Assembly (NCBI GenBank): GCA_037157565.1
Contig: JAZHRO010000050.1
Coordinates: 46,076,001-46,140,000 of the forward strand
Origin: Thalassia testudinum
Lineage: Eukaryota; Streptophyta; Magnoliopsida; Alismatales; Hydrocharitaceae
Direction of reading: 5' to 3'
DNA: 64,000 nt
This document shows positions 34,971 to 46,575 of the stretch, one piece after another. A program made the position numbers and the translations under genes. The notes beneath the pieces are model-generated. The model did not search any database, was not told the origin of the DNA, and saw only the letters and a program-made list of their open reading frames with translations. How positions within the stretch are numbered: position 1 is the first letter of the stretch; the number at the start of each line of letters is the position of its first letter.

Positions 34971-36119
34971 CCACTTGCTACTGTTGACAACCTGGTTATC
35001 GAATTAAAGCCTCTTCCCAATCATCTCAAATACATCTTTTTGGGTTCCAATCAGACGTTTCCTGTGATTATCAACTCCCGACTCACATTTGACTAGGAAA
35101 CACGCTTGATTTCTATTCTCCAGCAGCATCGGAGGGCCATTAGATAGGCTCTCGATGATCTAACTGGAATTAGCCCTTCATATTGCACACATCACATCTA
35201 CACTCAAGAGGGCTCACAACCATCCTGTGAAATGCAAAGACGCCTAAATCCAAATCTACAAGATGTCGTGAAAAAGGAGATCATCAAGTGGTTAGATGCA
35301 GGGATCATCTTCTCAATCTCCGACAGTCGATGGGTGAGTCCAATCCAAGTTGTACCTAAGAAGCCAGGGCTCACCGTCATCACGACTGAAACTGGAGAAA
35401 CCATACCGACTCGTATAGCGAACTCGTGGAGAGTTTGCATTGATTACAGAAGACTCAATTCCTCTACGAAGAAGGATCATTTCCTACTACCGTTCATTGA
35501 TTAGATTCTCTAGAAACTAGTGGGAAATCGATTCTTCTACTTTTTGGATGGGTACTCTGGTTATAATCAAGTCGCAATCCATCCTGAGGACCAATAGAAG
35601 ACCACCTTCACTTGCCCCTTCAGAACATATGCATTCCAAAGGATGTCGTTCAGTCTCTACAATGCACTCGCTACTTTTCAGTGGTGCATGCTTTCCATAT
35701 TCTCAGATATGGTAGGTGAATACCTTGAAGTCTTCATGGACGACTTCTCAGTATTTGGTGAATCATTTGATGATTGCCTCCTACACTTCGTCCAAATCCT
35801 CAAGAGGTCCATCGACGTGAACTTGGTTCTTTCTTGGGAAAAGAGCCACTTCATGGTGCCTGAGGGAATTATCCTGGGACATCTCATCTCTGATAAAGGC
35901 ATCCAGGTTGATCGAGCCAAGGTGAATCTGATTTCCAAACTCCCTATGCCTAGCTCGGTCAAAGACATTCGATCCTTCCTGGGGCACGTCGATTTTTACC
36001 ATCGATTCATTCTTGATTTTTTGAAAATCGCGTGCCCCCTTACCAATCTTCTGTCAAAGGATGTTCCTTTTGAAATCTCCAAGGAGTGTGCTCAAGCATT
36101 TGAGATCCTGTGTGAATGA
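34971..36119 (+). pseudogene. pol: RE-G reverse transcriptase (stops, catalytic site kept)
   Basis: IELKPLPNHLKYIFLGSNQ begins the domain. WVSPIQVVPKKPG, WRVCIDYRRLN, then two stops around 35503-35515, FFYFLDGYSGYNQ (first catalytic Asp), a stop at 35596, MSFSLYNALATFQWCM (usual MPFGLCNAPATFQRCM) and VFMDDFSVFGES with the Asp pair intact. Then LSWEKSHFMVPEGIILGHLI and the thumb FLGHVDFYHRFILDF. A TGA closes the stretch at 36117. Confidence 0.92.
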
Positions 36120-36650
36120 GTTACCCAAGCACCTATCCTGCAGTCTTCTGATTGGTCTCAACCTTGTGAGATCATGTGTGATGCATCTGATTATGCTATA
36201 GGAGCAGTACCTGGGCAGAAAAAAGATGGGAAACCCGTGGTTATCTACTACGCTAGCAAGACACTTGACGAGGCTTAGCGTAAGTATACAGTTACTGAGA
36301 AAGAGCTGCTAGCCATAGTATTTGCCCTGGAAAAATTCAGATCATATCTTTTGGGTTCCCGTCTTATCATATACTCAGATCATACTATAGTGAGGCACCT
36401 CCTTGCGAAGAAGGATGCGAAACCTCGACTAATCCGCTGGATCTTGCTGTTGCAAGAATTTGACCTCAAGATTCGCGATAAAGAGGGAAAGCAAAACGTG
36501 GTAGCTGACCACTTATCCCGCCTTCCTTCCGACAGTATCGACCCTTCCAGACCCATCACAGAACATTTTCCCGATGAGCACCTCTTGACTATTAGTATGG
36601 AACTTCCTTGGTTTGCTGATTTAGTGAACTACTTGACATCACATCAGATC
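36120..36650 (+). pseudogene. pol: RE-G RNase H (one stop)
   Basis: Same frame as RT. CDASDYAIGAVPGQKKDGKP has the first Asp, then [12 protein letters not shown], a TAG at 36278, [20 protein letters not shown] with the Glu, and [20 protein letters not shown] with the next Asp. It runs on to [14 protein letters not shown], the end of the domain. Confidence 0.9.
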
Positions 36651-37885
36651 CCATTCGATTGGCCAAAGGCCAAGAAAGACAATTTGCTCTCCGATGCCAA
36701 GTACTACATGTGGGAAGATCCGTACCTCTTCCGCATTGGTGCTAATCAGATCATCAGACGGTGTGTTCCGAAAGCGAAAATTCAGGACATTTTGTCCTGC
36801 CATGACCAAGTCTGCGGTGGACACTTTTCCGGACACAAAACTGCAGCAAAAGTCCTGCAGTGCGGCTTTTATTGGCCCATGATTTTCAAAGATGCATACG
36901 GTCACTGTAAGACATGTACTCGTTGCCAAACCTTGGGAAACATGAGCCACCGCGATATGATGCCTTTACAACTAATTCTTGTATGCAAAATCTTCGACAT
37001 CTGGGGGATTGATTTCATGGGACCCTTCCCTATTTTGGACGGCTTCGAATACATTCTTCTCGCTGTTGACTACGTGTCCAAATGGATCGAAGCCATTCCA
37101 ACCCGAACCAACGATCATAAGGTGGTAATCAAATTCATTCATCAAAACATCTTTTCTTGGTTCAGGATTCCACAGGCCACTATCTCTGATGGAGGGACCC
37201 ATTTCACAAATGCTCAGTTTAGATCACTCATGACCAAATAAGAGGCATCTCACCTAATCTCTACTTCTTATCACCTCCAAACCAACGGTCTAGCTGAGCT
37301 ATTGAATCGGGAGATCAAAAAAATCCTTTAGGTCACTGTCCTACCTGATAGGAAGGATTGGTCGTCCTGACTTCCAAAAGCCTTGTGGGCCTATAGAACC
37401 TCCCACAAAACCCAATTGGGCATGTCTCCTTTCAGATTAGTGCATGGGAAGGCATGTCACCTCCCTATCAAGTTGGAGCACAAAGCCTATTGGGTTGTAC
37501 GGAAGTGTAATCTAGATCTTTCTAAGGTAGGAACCCATAGAAAGCTTCAAATGAATGAGATCGATGAATTAAGCAATGATGCGTATGAGAACTAGTGAAT
37601 TTACAAAGAGCAAGTAAAGCCAAGCACATATCCAGAAAGATCATTCACCCTGGTCAAAAAGTCCGACTCTTTGATGCCAAACTCAAACTATTCCCAGGAA
37701 AACTAAGATCAAAATGGATTGGACCATATCTTATCAGACAAATCTTTAGAAATGGAGCCGTTGAAATCAGCCAACCTAGCCTTGATTCAAAACCCTTTGT
37801 TGTGAACGGTCAACGACTTAAGCCGTTCATTGAACTTACCGATACGAACATGGTTGAGGTAACTTTTGATCTCCATTCTCCCTGA
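36651..37885 (+). pseudogene. pol: RE-G integrase (broken)
   Basis: The zinc region [19 protein letters not shown]...CKTCTRCQ is intact. Core: GIDFMGPF (Asp), [12 protein letters not shown] (Asp), a stop at 37240, then TNGLAELLNREIK (Glu kept). Stops also at 37329 and 37369. After 37593 the frame shifts by one; the C-terminal module reads [23 protein letters not shown], the GPY motif, ending VNGQRLKPF. No chromodomain follows, which separates this from chromoviruses. Confidence 0.92.
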
Positions 37886-39524
37886 GCTTATTACGCCCGG
37901 CTGATGGTGTTAAACTCAGCGCTTAATAAGAGGCAACCCGTCATTTTGAAAAAACCCGAAACCTTTCTTGACACATATTATGCTGAACTCATATTGCACT
38001 TTAGGGTTCGTCCATTAGAACAACCGACTCCACCTCTAGTATCCATACCTGAGCTTGAAATCGTCTGCAACAGTCACCCTGACCTGCCCACCCATCCAAA
38101 ACCTGTTCTAATGAATGATCTAAGCTAAACTCGAACCCACCTAATTTACAATGAGGACAATACAAATCGTAGGCACGGGGGGGTATTAAAGTGCACAACG
38201 CTGTAAGAATCACTTCACAAGAAAGGGTTTCATCAAAAAAATCACATATTCCAAAAAACCAAAAAAAATTAAAAAATTAAAAATTAAAAAAGAACAAAAA
38301 TAGGAGAAGGGAGGAAATTTTGAATGAATTATCATTTTTTAGGAGAAAAGGGGGAGGAGATAAAAATGTCAAAAAGGAGCACAATTTGAAAAGAAAAGAA
38401 AGAGAGATAGTCATTAGTAAAAGATTAAGGAATTGACTTAGTTCTAGACCAAATCAAAAAGAGAAAAGATGAAAGACAAAAAGTGCTAGGAGACAAAAGA
38501 GATTAGTATGAACGCTGATCTTAAGTCTCTTGGGCTACAATCCTAGGCTTAAAAATTCAAGTATCCGCTAAGATCTGGATAGTCCTCATGAGGTTGGGGA
38601 AAATGTGAAGCTTAAGTATTAGGTCTAAGGCTTAGGGATTATTCAACCTCATTAACTGACCTCTGGTTTGCGAGACTCGGTAACCTAAGCACCCCAATCC
38701 TCACATAGTCTGGTTCAGTGCGCTTAATTATCAAAATCACGTAAAGGCGTTAAATATGTTCTAAAAAAGTTACCTAGATTAGGAGCAGCTAATCAACACA
38801 AGTTGATTTGGATGAGTTCCCAGCATGGAGAGGTGGGAAATTCCCCTCGAAGATGCACAACAACATATTGTCTCCTCGATGCTTGTCTCCTAGGATATCT
38901 AAATATCCTACCGGGGGCATGTAAGCACCTTGTGCTAGTTCAAATGCCATGGGTGGCATTATCACGAAATGTCGATTACTAAGGTCTGGATTTAGCTACA
39001 GAACACCATGGGTGGGATTATCTCGAAATCTCAAAATCCAAGGTTCTAGGGGTTGCCATGGGTAGTGCTATCTCGAAGCATCGTTGCTAGGGACCCTGCG
39101 AGGATTGATGGTGGGAACCAGGAATCTGATACAGACAATGTTGTAAAGCTAATCCGAGGCTAGAAATAAAAAGAAAAGAGAGAAAACTCTCCAAAAACAA
39201 AGAAAAATTCTTTTGCCTCTCTCTTACAAAAACACACTCTGAACTGAACCTGGGCTAAAACATTTTAAAGCACATGTGCTTTAACTGTGGAGTTCAACAA
39301 ACCTTGGGTTAGTTCCTGTGGGCCTTAGAAACCTTCGCAGCGGACTAAGGCTAGAGTTAGTCAAGTCTGGATCTTGGTTGGTACTTGAGTACATCTAGGC
39401 CTATTATCGGCATTCTGACCTAATCTACAAAAGAAAGCACACATCAGAGTCTTAGCATAAAGAAACATGTGGTCTAGAATTTGAGTAAATCCCTTGAAAT
39501 TTTGCTAAGAGACTAACAAAAGCT
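37886..39524 (+). other. RE-G 3' trailer
   Basis: A stop at 37883 is followed in frame by a short conserved tail (MVLNSALNKRQP) to 38128. The second polypurine-like motif is at 38149-38183. A/G-rich runs fill 38230-38500. Three copies of a ~50-base module with CATGGGTGG and TATCTCGAA lie at 38948, 39004 and 39056. No envelope-like frame is seen. Confidence 0.78.
38149..38183 (+). other. RE-G second polypurine-like motif
   Basis: CAATGAGGACAATACA, then AGGCACGGGGGGG, about 260 bases after integrase and 1.35 kb before the true polypurine tract. Confidence 0.75.
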
Positions 39525-39537
39525 AGGCATGGGGGTA
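39500..39537 (+). other. RE-G polypurine tract with upstream stem-loop
   Basis: TTTTGCTA, six bases, TAACAAAA (one mismatch) and then CTAGGCATGGGGGTA abutting the 3' LTR. Confidence 0.87.
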
Positions 39538-42338
39538 TGGTGGGAACACCATCATGAACCATAAACTAGCTCAATTTGATCTGATTAAGTCTTTAAATGC
39601 TCCTACACAACCTTCAAAAGGTCATAATTCATTACATTAGCATTCTGAGAGAAAGATAAGAAACCAGGGTTAAAACTATAATTTTACCATCATAACTTGA
39701 ATGTAGTACAACCATGGGATTTCTAAGGGGCTAATTAAGGGTCAAATGGTCCTAAAAGGTGAACAAGTGGGTTAGAACAAACAAAAAAGGTTTTTCGAGT
39801 GTTTTGAGAATTAAATGAATTTTGAAATCCTAAAAACAGACCCGCTTAATTAACTGAGGTCTTGATCAGGATAAAATTCACCTAAACCCTAGAAAATTCA
39901 TAAAAAAATATTCTCTAGGGTTTGGTATCTTCAAATTGGCCATCAGAACCTGTTTTGGCCCAAAACAGTCTCACACAGACATTTACCCTAATTTTGGTTT
40001 TTTCATAAATTACTTAGTCAAATGTGGTCAAAACCAAAATCCAACTTCATTGGATTCCTTAGGTCCAAATTAGGTTTGTACCAAAATTTTGACCCAAGCT
40101 GAAACTGTCTTGACCTAGTTTGCGACTTGGTTTTGTCTGATTACATTTATGCCCATAACTTTCAAAATCTTTACAAAAAACCCCTAACATTGTCATCGTT
40201 TTCACAAATAGATCCCTGCCGCCATTAATCCTATTCCTACAAGCTCGGATGACCTAAAATTGGCAAGATCTCCTTGATTCCTTGAGGAATCCCTTTCAAA
40301 TTTGAAAGGGAAATTCGTCAAGGAATTTCCTTCCTTTTTAGCCAATTCCCACGCCCCAAAACCTTCCCAATCTCTCATGCGAATGCATAAAGGATTAGGG
40401 TATCAAAAAAATCCCAACTCCGGTGAATCTTTCCAAGCTTGGGAAGCTTGATTCCCAAGCCCAAAACCTCCTCTAAAGGCCTATAAAAAGACCTCTAGGT
40501 CATACCATTCTCCCCAAGCTTGATTTTGACCAGATCTACCCTAAATTCCTCTCTCCTAATCCGACCGAAAGGCTCCTCAAGCTCCGGTGATCTCCTCCGA
40601 CCTCCCTCGTCGTCCGTTTGCAATACCAGCGGCAGATTCATTTTCCTCGAATTCCTCCACGTCACGCCATACTAGCGGGCGTCTCTCCCTCCATCTTCCT
40701 CGTCGTTTCCTTCTCACCAGAGTCACCTTCGTCTCTGGCGCCAGCCATACCACAACCAACGCCGTCCCCTTTCCCCTTCATCTGTTACTGCTCTTAGCTG
40801 ACTCCTCAACTTCTCATCATGCCAGCACATTCAACACATCGTTTCAACCTCGCCACCGCCTTCCACGACTCTGTCTTCCACCTCGCCGGCGTACCTCCGG
40901 CGAGCTCTAGCAGCTTCCACACTCGCCCAAACATGTCGCTTCCACAGTCCACATCTCCACCTTATCATGATGATCAAAAGCCCTCACTCATTAAGAGCTA
41001 TTGATCCCCCTACAGTGCCACCGAACACACCCACCTTCACGCTCACAGTTCACCTCTGTCAGCATTCAACACCAACGGCCACGCCACGCCGACCCCCTCA
41101 ACAAGTTTACCGTGCTCCGATGATCATTCCTGAATGTTTTGACGCAGTCGAAAGGTCTTTTTGTTGATTTCAAGTGCTGACCCTCACCACCATTAACACG
41201 CAAGCTTCGAACGAAGCTCGAAGCTCACTCCAGCACCTACAGGCTCTAAACAAAACCCCAGGCGCAGCGGAACCTACCTAGGAACGCAACCCAGGGGCCA
41301 ATTTGGCTCCTTGACTGCATCTTTGACTGTAATCACGCGAAGAAGCAGCAACGTAGCGTACGCAGAAGAAGGGAGGACGGATTTGTCCCACCTGGGAAGC
41401 TGAAGAGCATCCGCAGTGCAATAAGAGGAAAAAGTGTTAGTGGCTTATCGCCTCCTAACACATGAGGGTGAGGTCCTCCTTACCCACTTGCCTCGCCCAT
41501 CGCACCACCACGCGAGCCTGGCTCCGACCCGTTAACCTGCCTATGCCCGTGCACTCCTCAACTATGACCCACGTTCGTAGCCTTGGACCCAGGTGCGCTC
41601 TAGGTCCGAAAATCTGATAATCCAATACTGTTGAAGGCTCTGGGAGAGCGTGACCCAAGGAGAGAAAGAGAGAATAGTGCACTGGGGAAGGGGGTTTTGC
41701 TCTAAAAGGTGTTGGCTAACACTTAGCCTATTTCATAAGTCTCCCTCTGTGCATTAGAAGGCTTGGACAGTAGAGAGAAAGAAAGAAGAAGAAAAGAGGA
41801 GCCAGACAGAAAGAAGAAGAAGAAAAAGAAACGAAGGAAGAAAGAAACCAAGAGAGAAGAAGGGTAGAGAAAGAAGAAGAGAGGAAGCTTGAGCCGCAGA
41901 AAGGCAAAGAAGAAAGAAAGAGTTCTGAAGAAGAAGAAAGGAGAAAAGAAATAGAGGAGCAGAGAAAAGAGACCCTTGAGTCTCTTAGAAGCACTGTAGC
42001 AACTGGCTATCTAAGCCGTCTGATACAAGCCTAGACCGTCTGATTGCATACATTTGAGGCTTTATTTCCTTGATATTGTTGATTTAGTTGCTATTACTGT
42101 GAGGAGTAATTGGTGATTCAAATCACCATTTTACTCCATTCTTTTTGCACATGGATACTTGACATTATTTTTATTGCAATCTCTTATATCTTTGATTCAA
42201 ATTGTGATCTTGAGTTTTAAATTGCCATATTGTTCGCTGTGTTCGACTTCGGACTTTCATTCGAGTTTATTTATTTGAGCGCTATTTTGGATATATTACA
42301 ACGAAGTAATTTTAAAACACCGATTTATCACTCAAACA
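39538..42338 (+). repeat. RE-G 3' LTR (2801 bp)
   Basis: It starts TGGTGGGAACACCATCA (one base changed from the 5' copy) and ends CTCAAACA. It keeps the palindrome (40277-40326), the TATA box (40481-40490) and the purine run (41765-41975). Confidence 0.94.
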
Positions 42339-42343
42339 CACAT

Positions 42344-43775
42344 CTTATCCCTAATATGATTATTATTATCCCAACCAATGTTGTACTCAACCATCTACTA
42401 GTTGGGATAACTCAGATTGGGGATACAATTTAGGACCTCTGTGCTCAGAGTCTAACCCTGGACACCATGATTTTGATTTTTATCCTTCTCCAAGCTACAC
42501 CGATTATAGATCACCGCCCTCCTATGGACAACCTAATACGATCTACAATCAAGAAGGATATGCTGATTATAATCCCTACCCTCCCCAGGACTACACTAGA
42601 TATAGGTCACCACCCCTCTTTGAACAACCCAAAATGACTTATTATCGGGGAGGGCACCAAGAACCTCAATTTCTTGAATTCCTTGGACTAAACCGAAGCC
42701 TACACAACCCTAAACCAAACCATTTGGTTCAGGTAAACCAGGTCCAAGATAAGGTGTTGGCTAACTTAAGGAACACCATTCAATCTTTATAAGCTCAACC
42801 AACACCCTGCACTGAAGAATTAGAGCCTTTGATTCAAATGATTGGCTATCTTAACAAGTATTTGTTGGGATTGACTCCAAGATATTAAGGATAAGGACTC
42901 TAGTGAGTTCTTACTTGAAAAATTATCAAAATTGAGGATGAGATTTTTGAATGCTCTAATCCAATCTTGGGATGATTCCTAGGGTGAACCCCCTTCAGGA
43001 GAGACAATGTCAAAACCCGCTCAAGCACCTATACAGGGACACATTTTATGAGACTGGGGATGACCAGATTGGTCTAAAGCAACCAATTGAGGATGTATTT
43101 ATTTCTTCACTCGAGATCCCTAAACCAGCGTACGAAGAAAAATATGTCTCTGTGGACCATGGAACAACATATGATCTTGAGACATATATTAATGCGAATC
43201 TAGAATTCTTTGATTCCGAAGGCAAAGAATCTTTATGTGAAGTCTCACCTGAGTTTGAGGAAGATAATTTTAGTGAGACATACGGGCTTGAGTATGATGA
43301 ATCATTTAATACCCTAGTAATTGAGGATTTTTATCCCATTGGGGCTAGCATAGAAGATTCAGACCCTGGCTTCATGGAAGATTCAATCAGTTGCCCCATT
43401 CCTCACATATGCGCCATTGAGTATAATGATGATTCTATTTTTGGGATCACCAAACCCAAGTCAATTTTGATTCATCGACAAACTTTGGACTTGGATATTT
43501 TATATGGGGATGACGACATTTATGAGGTCTCAGAAACTATGATTGTGGAGGATAGGAATCTGGAAATGAAGATATGGGAAGCTAATTTTGGGGGAAATAG
43601 AATTCTTGATCTAAGGGTTCCTTTGTGTCTAAAACCACCAACATTTTACCAGGACCTTTATGATATTTGTGACTCCGAGGATGTGCAACCTAAGTGTACA
43701 TTAATGGATTATCTTTATGAGCAAACTGTTAACTGGACAAACGATCCCATTGATTTAGATTTACCTATTGTCTGA
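42344..43775 (+). pseudogene. Unknown reading frame of RE-D, main part
   Basis: Continuation of the frame begun at 28459. The first ~115 codons are rich in Tyr, Pro and Asn (DNSDWGYNLG, DYRSPPSYGQPNTIYNQEGY) with one early stop; then HLVQVNQVQDKVLANLRNTI, a stop at 42789 and a frame change near 42880. After a second shift at a G run near 43015, the open part 42972-43775 (267 codons) covers the acidic second half and the C-terminal block with W-E-A-N, LRVP, LKP, YDIC, EDVQPK and T-L-M-D-Y. Residue order and spacing follow RE-C. I do not recognise the family; no catalytic motif is visible. Confidence 0.72.
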
Positions 43776-45382
43776 CATTTAATACTTGGGTTGCATACCA
43801 CTAAATTGCAAGCCCAGCCCCGCTTGCACAATGATCTTTGATTCTTGGTAATTTTCATCCAGAACCTTAGAATCACACGACTGTGGAGCATGGGTCTGCA
43901 CCACAATCTGGTCCACATTTGTGGACACCAGTTGGCAAGTCATAAGGTTAATCTTTTTCTTCTGATCTTGACCTACACCTATGAATTCTTGATTTCTTCT
44001 TTGTTTGCATAGTGTGCCTAGCGGAAGGCACTAGACTTAGCACATATACAATTTGTTTTTATCTTGAAGCTGATCAGGTAATCACGAAATTCAAATGCAT
44101 TCTTCTTTACTCTGCTCTCTTTCATGTCTTTTTAATACAATGACATTGCATTATATAGGCATGGAGGGGTGGATATTTTCATCTCTGAATTATTTTGTTA
44201 GCTCCTTAGATTCTTTTTTTTTCTTTTTATGAAAAAAAAATTGAATTAGGAAAAGAGAATTTGGACTTTAGAAATTTGTCAACTTTAGGAAATGATACAA
44301 TAGGACCTGAGCACTTAGATTTTTCAGGTCTTCAGGCTTAATCAGCTCAGGTGTCCACTAAAATGTGGACTTGATTCTCAAGTCCTTGCCATTCGAAAAT
44401 TCATTTCTAATTGGTTAAATAAGTTGGGGTGATAAGTACACGACTTATCAACTCACCCTCTAATTTGAGGGGACTTATAGTCTAAGCACCTACACACTAT
44501 TTGCACTGACTCACTTTCCGATGGTTTTAATGGAAATTGGGTAGCTAATGAACCTTCTAGGGAGGTATGGTTGGCAAGTTGTTATGAGTAACAACCCATT
44601 GAACAGTTGTCCAAAGCCTAGCCACATGACCATTCTCTTTCTGCTGCCTTTAGGTAAATCATAGACTAGGGAAGCCACCTACTTAGAAAAAAAAAAGAGA
44701 ACAAATAGAAAAATATCCAAAAGAAGAAAATGAGAAATAGAAAAGAAGAAGAAAAAAGCCACACTTAACTTCACGAGTACGGCTGTCAAGTTGTCAAGGG
44801 TAACAGCCCATTGGCCCGTTGTCCAGAACCCAACTCACGAAATGCATAAATAATTCCTAAACACTTAGGAAGAAGTAGGGAACTAGAATAAGCTGAGGAG
44901 ATATGCACTAGGTTGCCCTTGTGTTGACCCCATAAAAATACAAAGTATGGAGAAAGCTACAGGTTAGATAGATACACATTTATGTAGAATTTCTTTTCAA
45001 TGTCACCTAAGGGCGTAGAAACCTGAAGCCTATTCTGATTGTCGATCAGTGAGTCTATCACATTTACACAAAAAAAATGCTTAGCACTTAGAGTTCTTTT
45101 CGAGCCTTGGGTGGGTTGGGTAGCCATCAAAAGGTGACTCGAAACTCTAAACTCAAAAATTCAAGAAAAAAAAAGAAGAAGAAGAAAAAGATGCATTTCC
45201 TTTTGAATAAGGTGAGGGCTTGGGCGGTCTGCATTTTGGCAGACATGCAGGCACTGTTGAGTCTTTGTAGTTCAGGCCTTTAGTAGAAAATTCTTAGTGT
45301 TGAGAAATAAATATTGCCCAAGTAATTTGATGTTAATTTTTTTGTAAATAACATATAGTTTTGCTAGGGACTAGCAAAAGAA
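43776..45382 (+). other. RE-D 3' trailer
   Basis: Contains the second polypurine-like motif (44137-44175), the GATAAGTACACGACTTATC stem-loop (44428-44452), two copies of the ~62-base module (44561-44620, 44773-44834) and AG-rich runs (44690-44760, 45160-45200). No gene is seen. Confidence 0.8.
44137..44175 (+). other. RE-D second polypurine-like motif
   Basis: ACAATGACATTGCAT (four bases of the usual GAGG lost) then ATAGGCATGGAGGGGTGG. Confidence 0.72.
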
Positions 45383-45395
45383 AGGAATGGGGGTG
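45359..45395 (+). other. RE-D polypurine tract with upstream stem-loop
   Basis: TTTTGCTAG, GGA, CTAGCAAAA is a perfect stem; AAAGGAATGGGGGTG follows and abuts the 3' LTR. Confidence 0.88.
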
Positions 45396-46575
45396 TGATG
45401 TAGACACATCTATTTCACATAACTGTCTATTTTTGCATGTTCTTAGGCTTATAATTGCATTCAGCATTATAAATATTACATAGCATGCATCATTCTGCAT
45501 TTAGATTAGTCTGTACAAATTATAGGTTAATTTTCCCTTTTTATGGTTAGGGGATAGGGAGATATCATTTCAAAGCCTCAGATTGAAGATCCAACCGTAC
45601 AGATCTGATCAGGGCAATGATCAGAGTTCAACACCTCCGACATTGCCCTGATCGAACCTCTGTAGCATCAGATGTAGTTCGAGAAAGATCAAAGGTCAAG
45701 GGTCAACATGGTGCAAATCCAATCTTCAGACAACAAATCCAACCACACGGATGGGTTTGGATTGACGATCACAGCCTAACGGAGTGAAAATCAACCCAAT
45801 CTGACATTCGTGGAACCATATACAAGCATTGGAAAATGGATGGCCTAAATGGAGCCATGTGGTGCCATCCAAGCCGCCCACAACCACCAACCTCCTCTTT
45901 CTTCATCAACGCCATCAGATCTAGACCATCGAATCAAGATCTAACGATCGAGGGAGCGTGGGCGTAAAAGCAACTCCACGACAATCGTGGAGATAGCATA
46001 GTGGAGAATGCCTCCACGCTCAACTTAGAAGCGCATGTTCGAGCCTCTACGACCGGAATTAATTCGCTAAAGACACTGGCGTGCAAAATTCGATCGTGCA
46101 ATCGGGATTAGGCGGTCGCGATGCGGCCAAGTGGTGCGATCAAGCGTGCTGGATGTGAGCACTACACACATGAGAGAGATAACGTGCAATTGCACGCACG
46201 ATCATACACGGAGCCGTTGGTGCAATCTAAAGGCGAACCACAGGTGATCTTGGTCGTTTATCCACAATCGAACAGCTGAGAGCAGCTGGCCCTTCCCCAC
46301 GCATAACACATGCACGAAGCGACGTGTGATCCACGTCGTATGATCAAGATCCGACATGCCTCCTCCCTTTGCACATCTTCACCGACCCTTATCTATAGCA
46401 ATGGCCACATCCTTCAGTAAAGACCCTGAGTTAATGCTTTAAAGTTTAAAATGTCATTTTTGCCCTCAAACCTAACCAATAAAAGGACCACCCCTACCAC
46501 ATATTTCATCATCCCTTCTTTTCTCCTCTTACCCTCTCCAAAGCACTAAAGAGCTAGTCCCATAACCGGGATGCT
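45396..46575 (+). repeat. RE-D 3' LTR, first part
   Basis: It starts TGATGTAGACACATC and aligns with the 5' LTR up to 'ccgggatgct', where RE-E inserted; the last five bases (ATGCT, 46571-46575) are its target-site duplication. U3 stem-loop at 45603-45655, tRNA-like module at 45986-46052, decayed TATA at 46478. Confidence 0.92.
45986..46052 (+). other. tRNA-like module in RE-D 3' LTR
   Basis: A-box TAGCATAGTGG (45994-46004) and a canonical B-box GTTCGAGCC (46037-46045), 43 bases apart. Flanking CGTGGAG and CTCTACG can pair over seven bases with one G-T, though the second arm overlaps the B-box. The middle stem is imperfect. Confidence 0.58.

Larger units (their letters stand above)
28511..42338 (+). 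mobile_element. RE-G: complete Athila-type element with long LTRs (13.8 kb)
   Basis: Flanked by CACAT at 28506-28510 and 42339-42343. 5' LTR (28511-31247), PBS with a single mismatch, leader, gag, protease, RT, RNase H, integrase, trailer, polypurine tract, 3' LTR (39538-42338). Pol from RT through most of integrase is in a single frame with scattered stops, and its RT keeps MDDF, so it is the best preserved coding element here. LTRs differ by about 7% by eye at the start. It inserted into codon 17-18 of the unknown RE-D frame. Confidence 0.95.
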
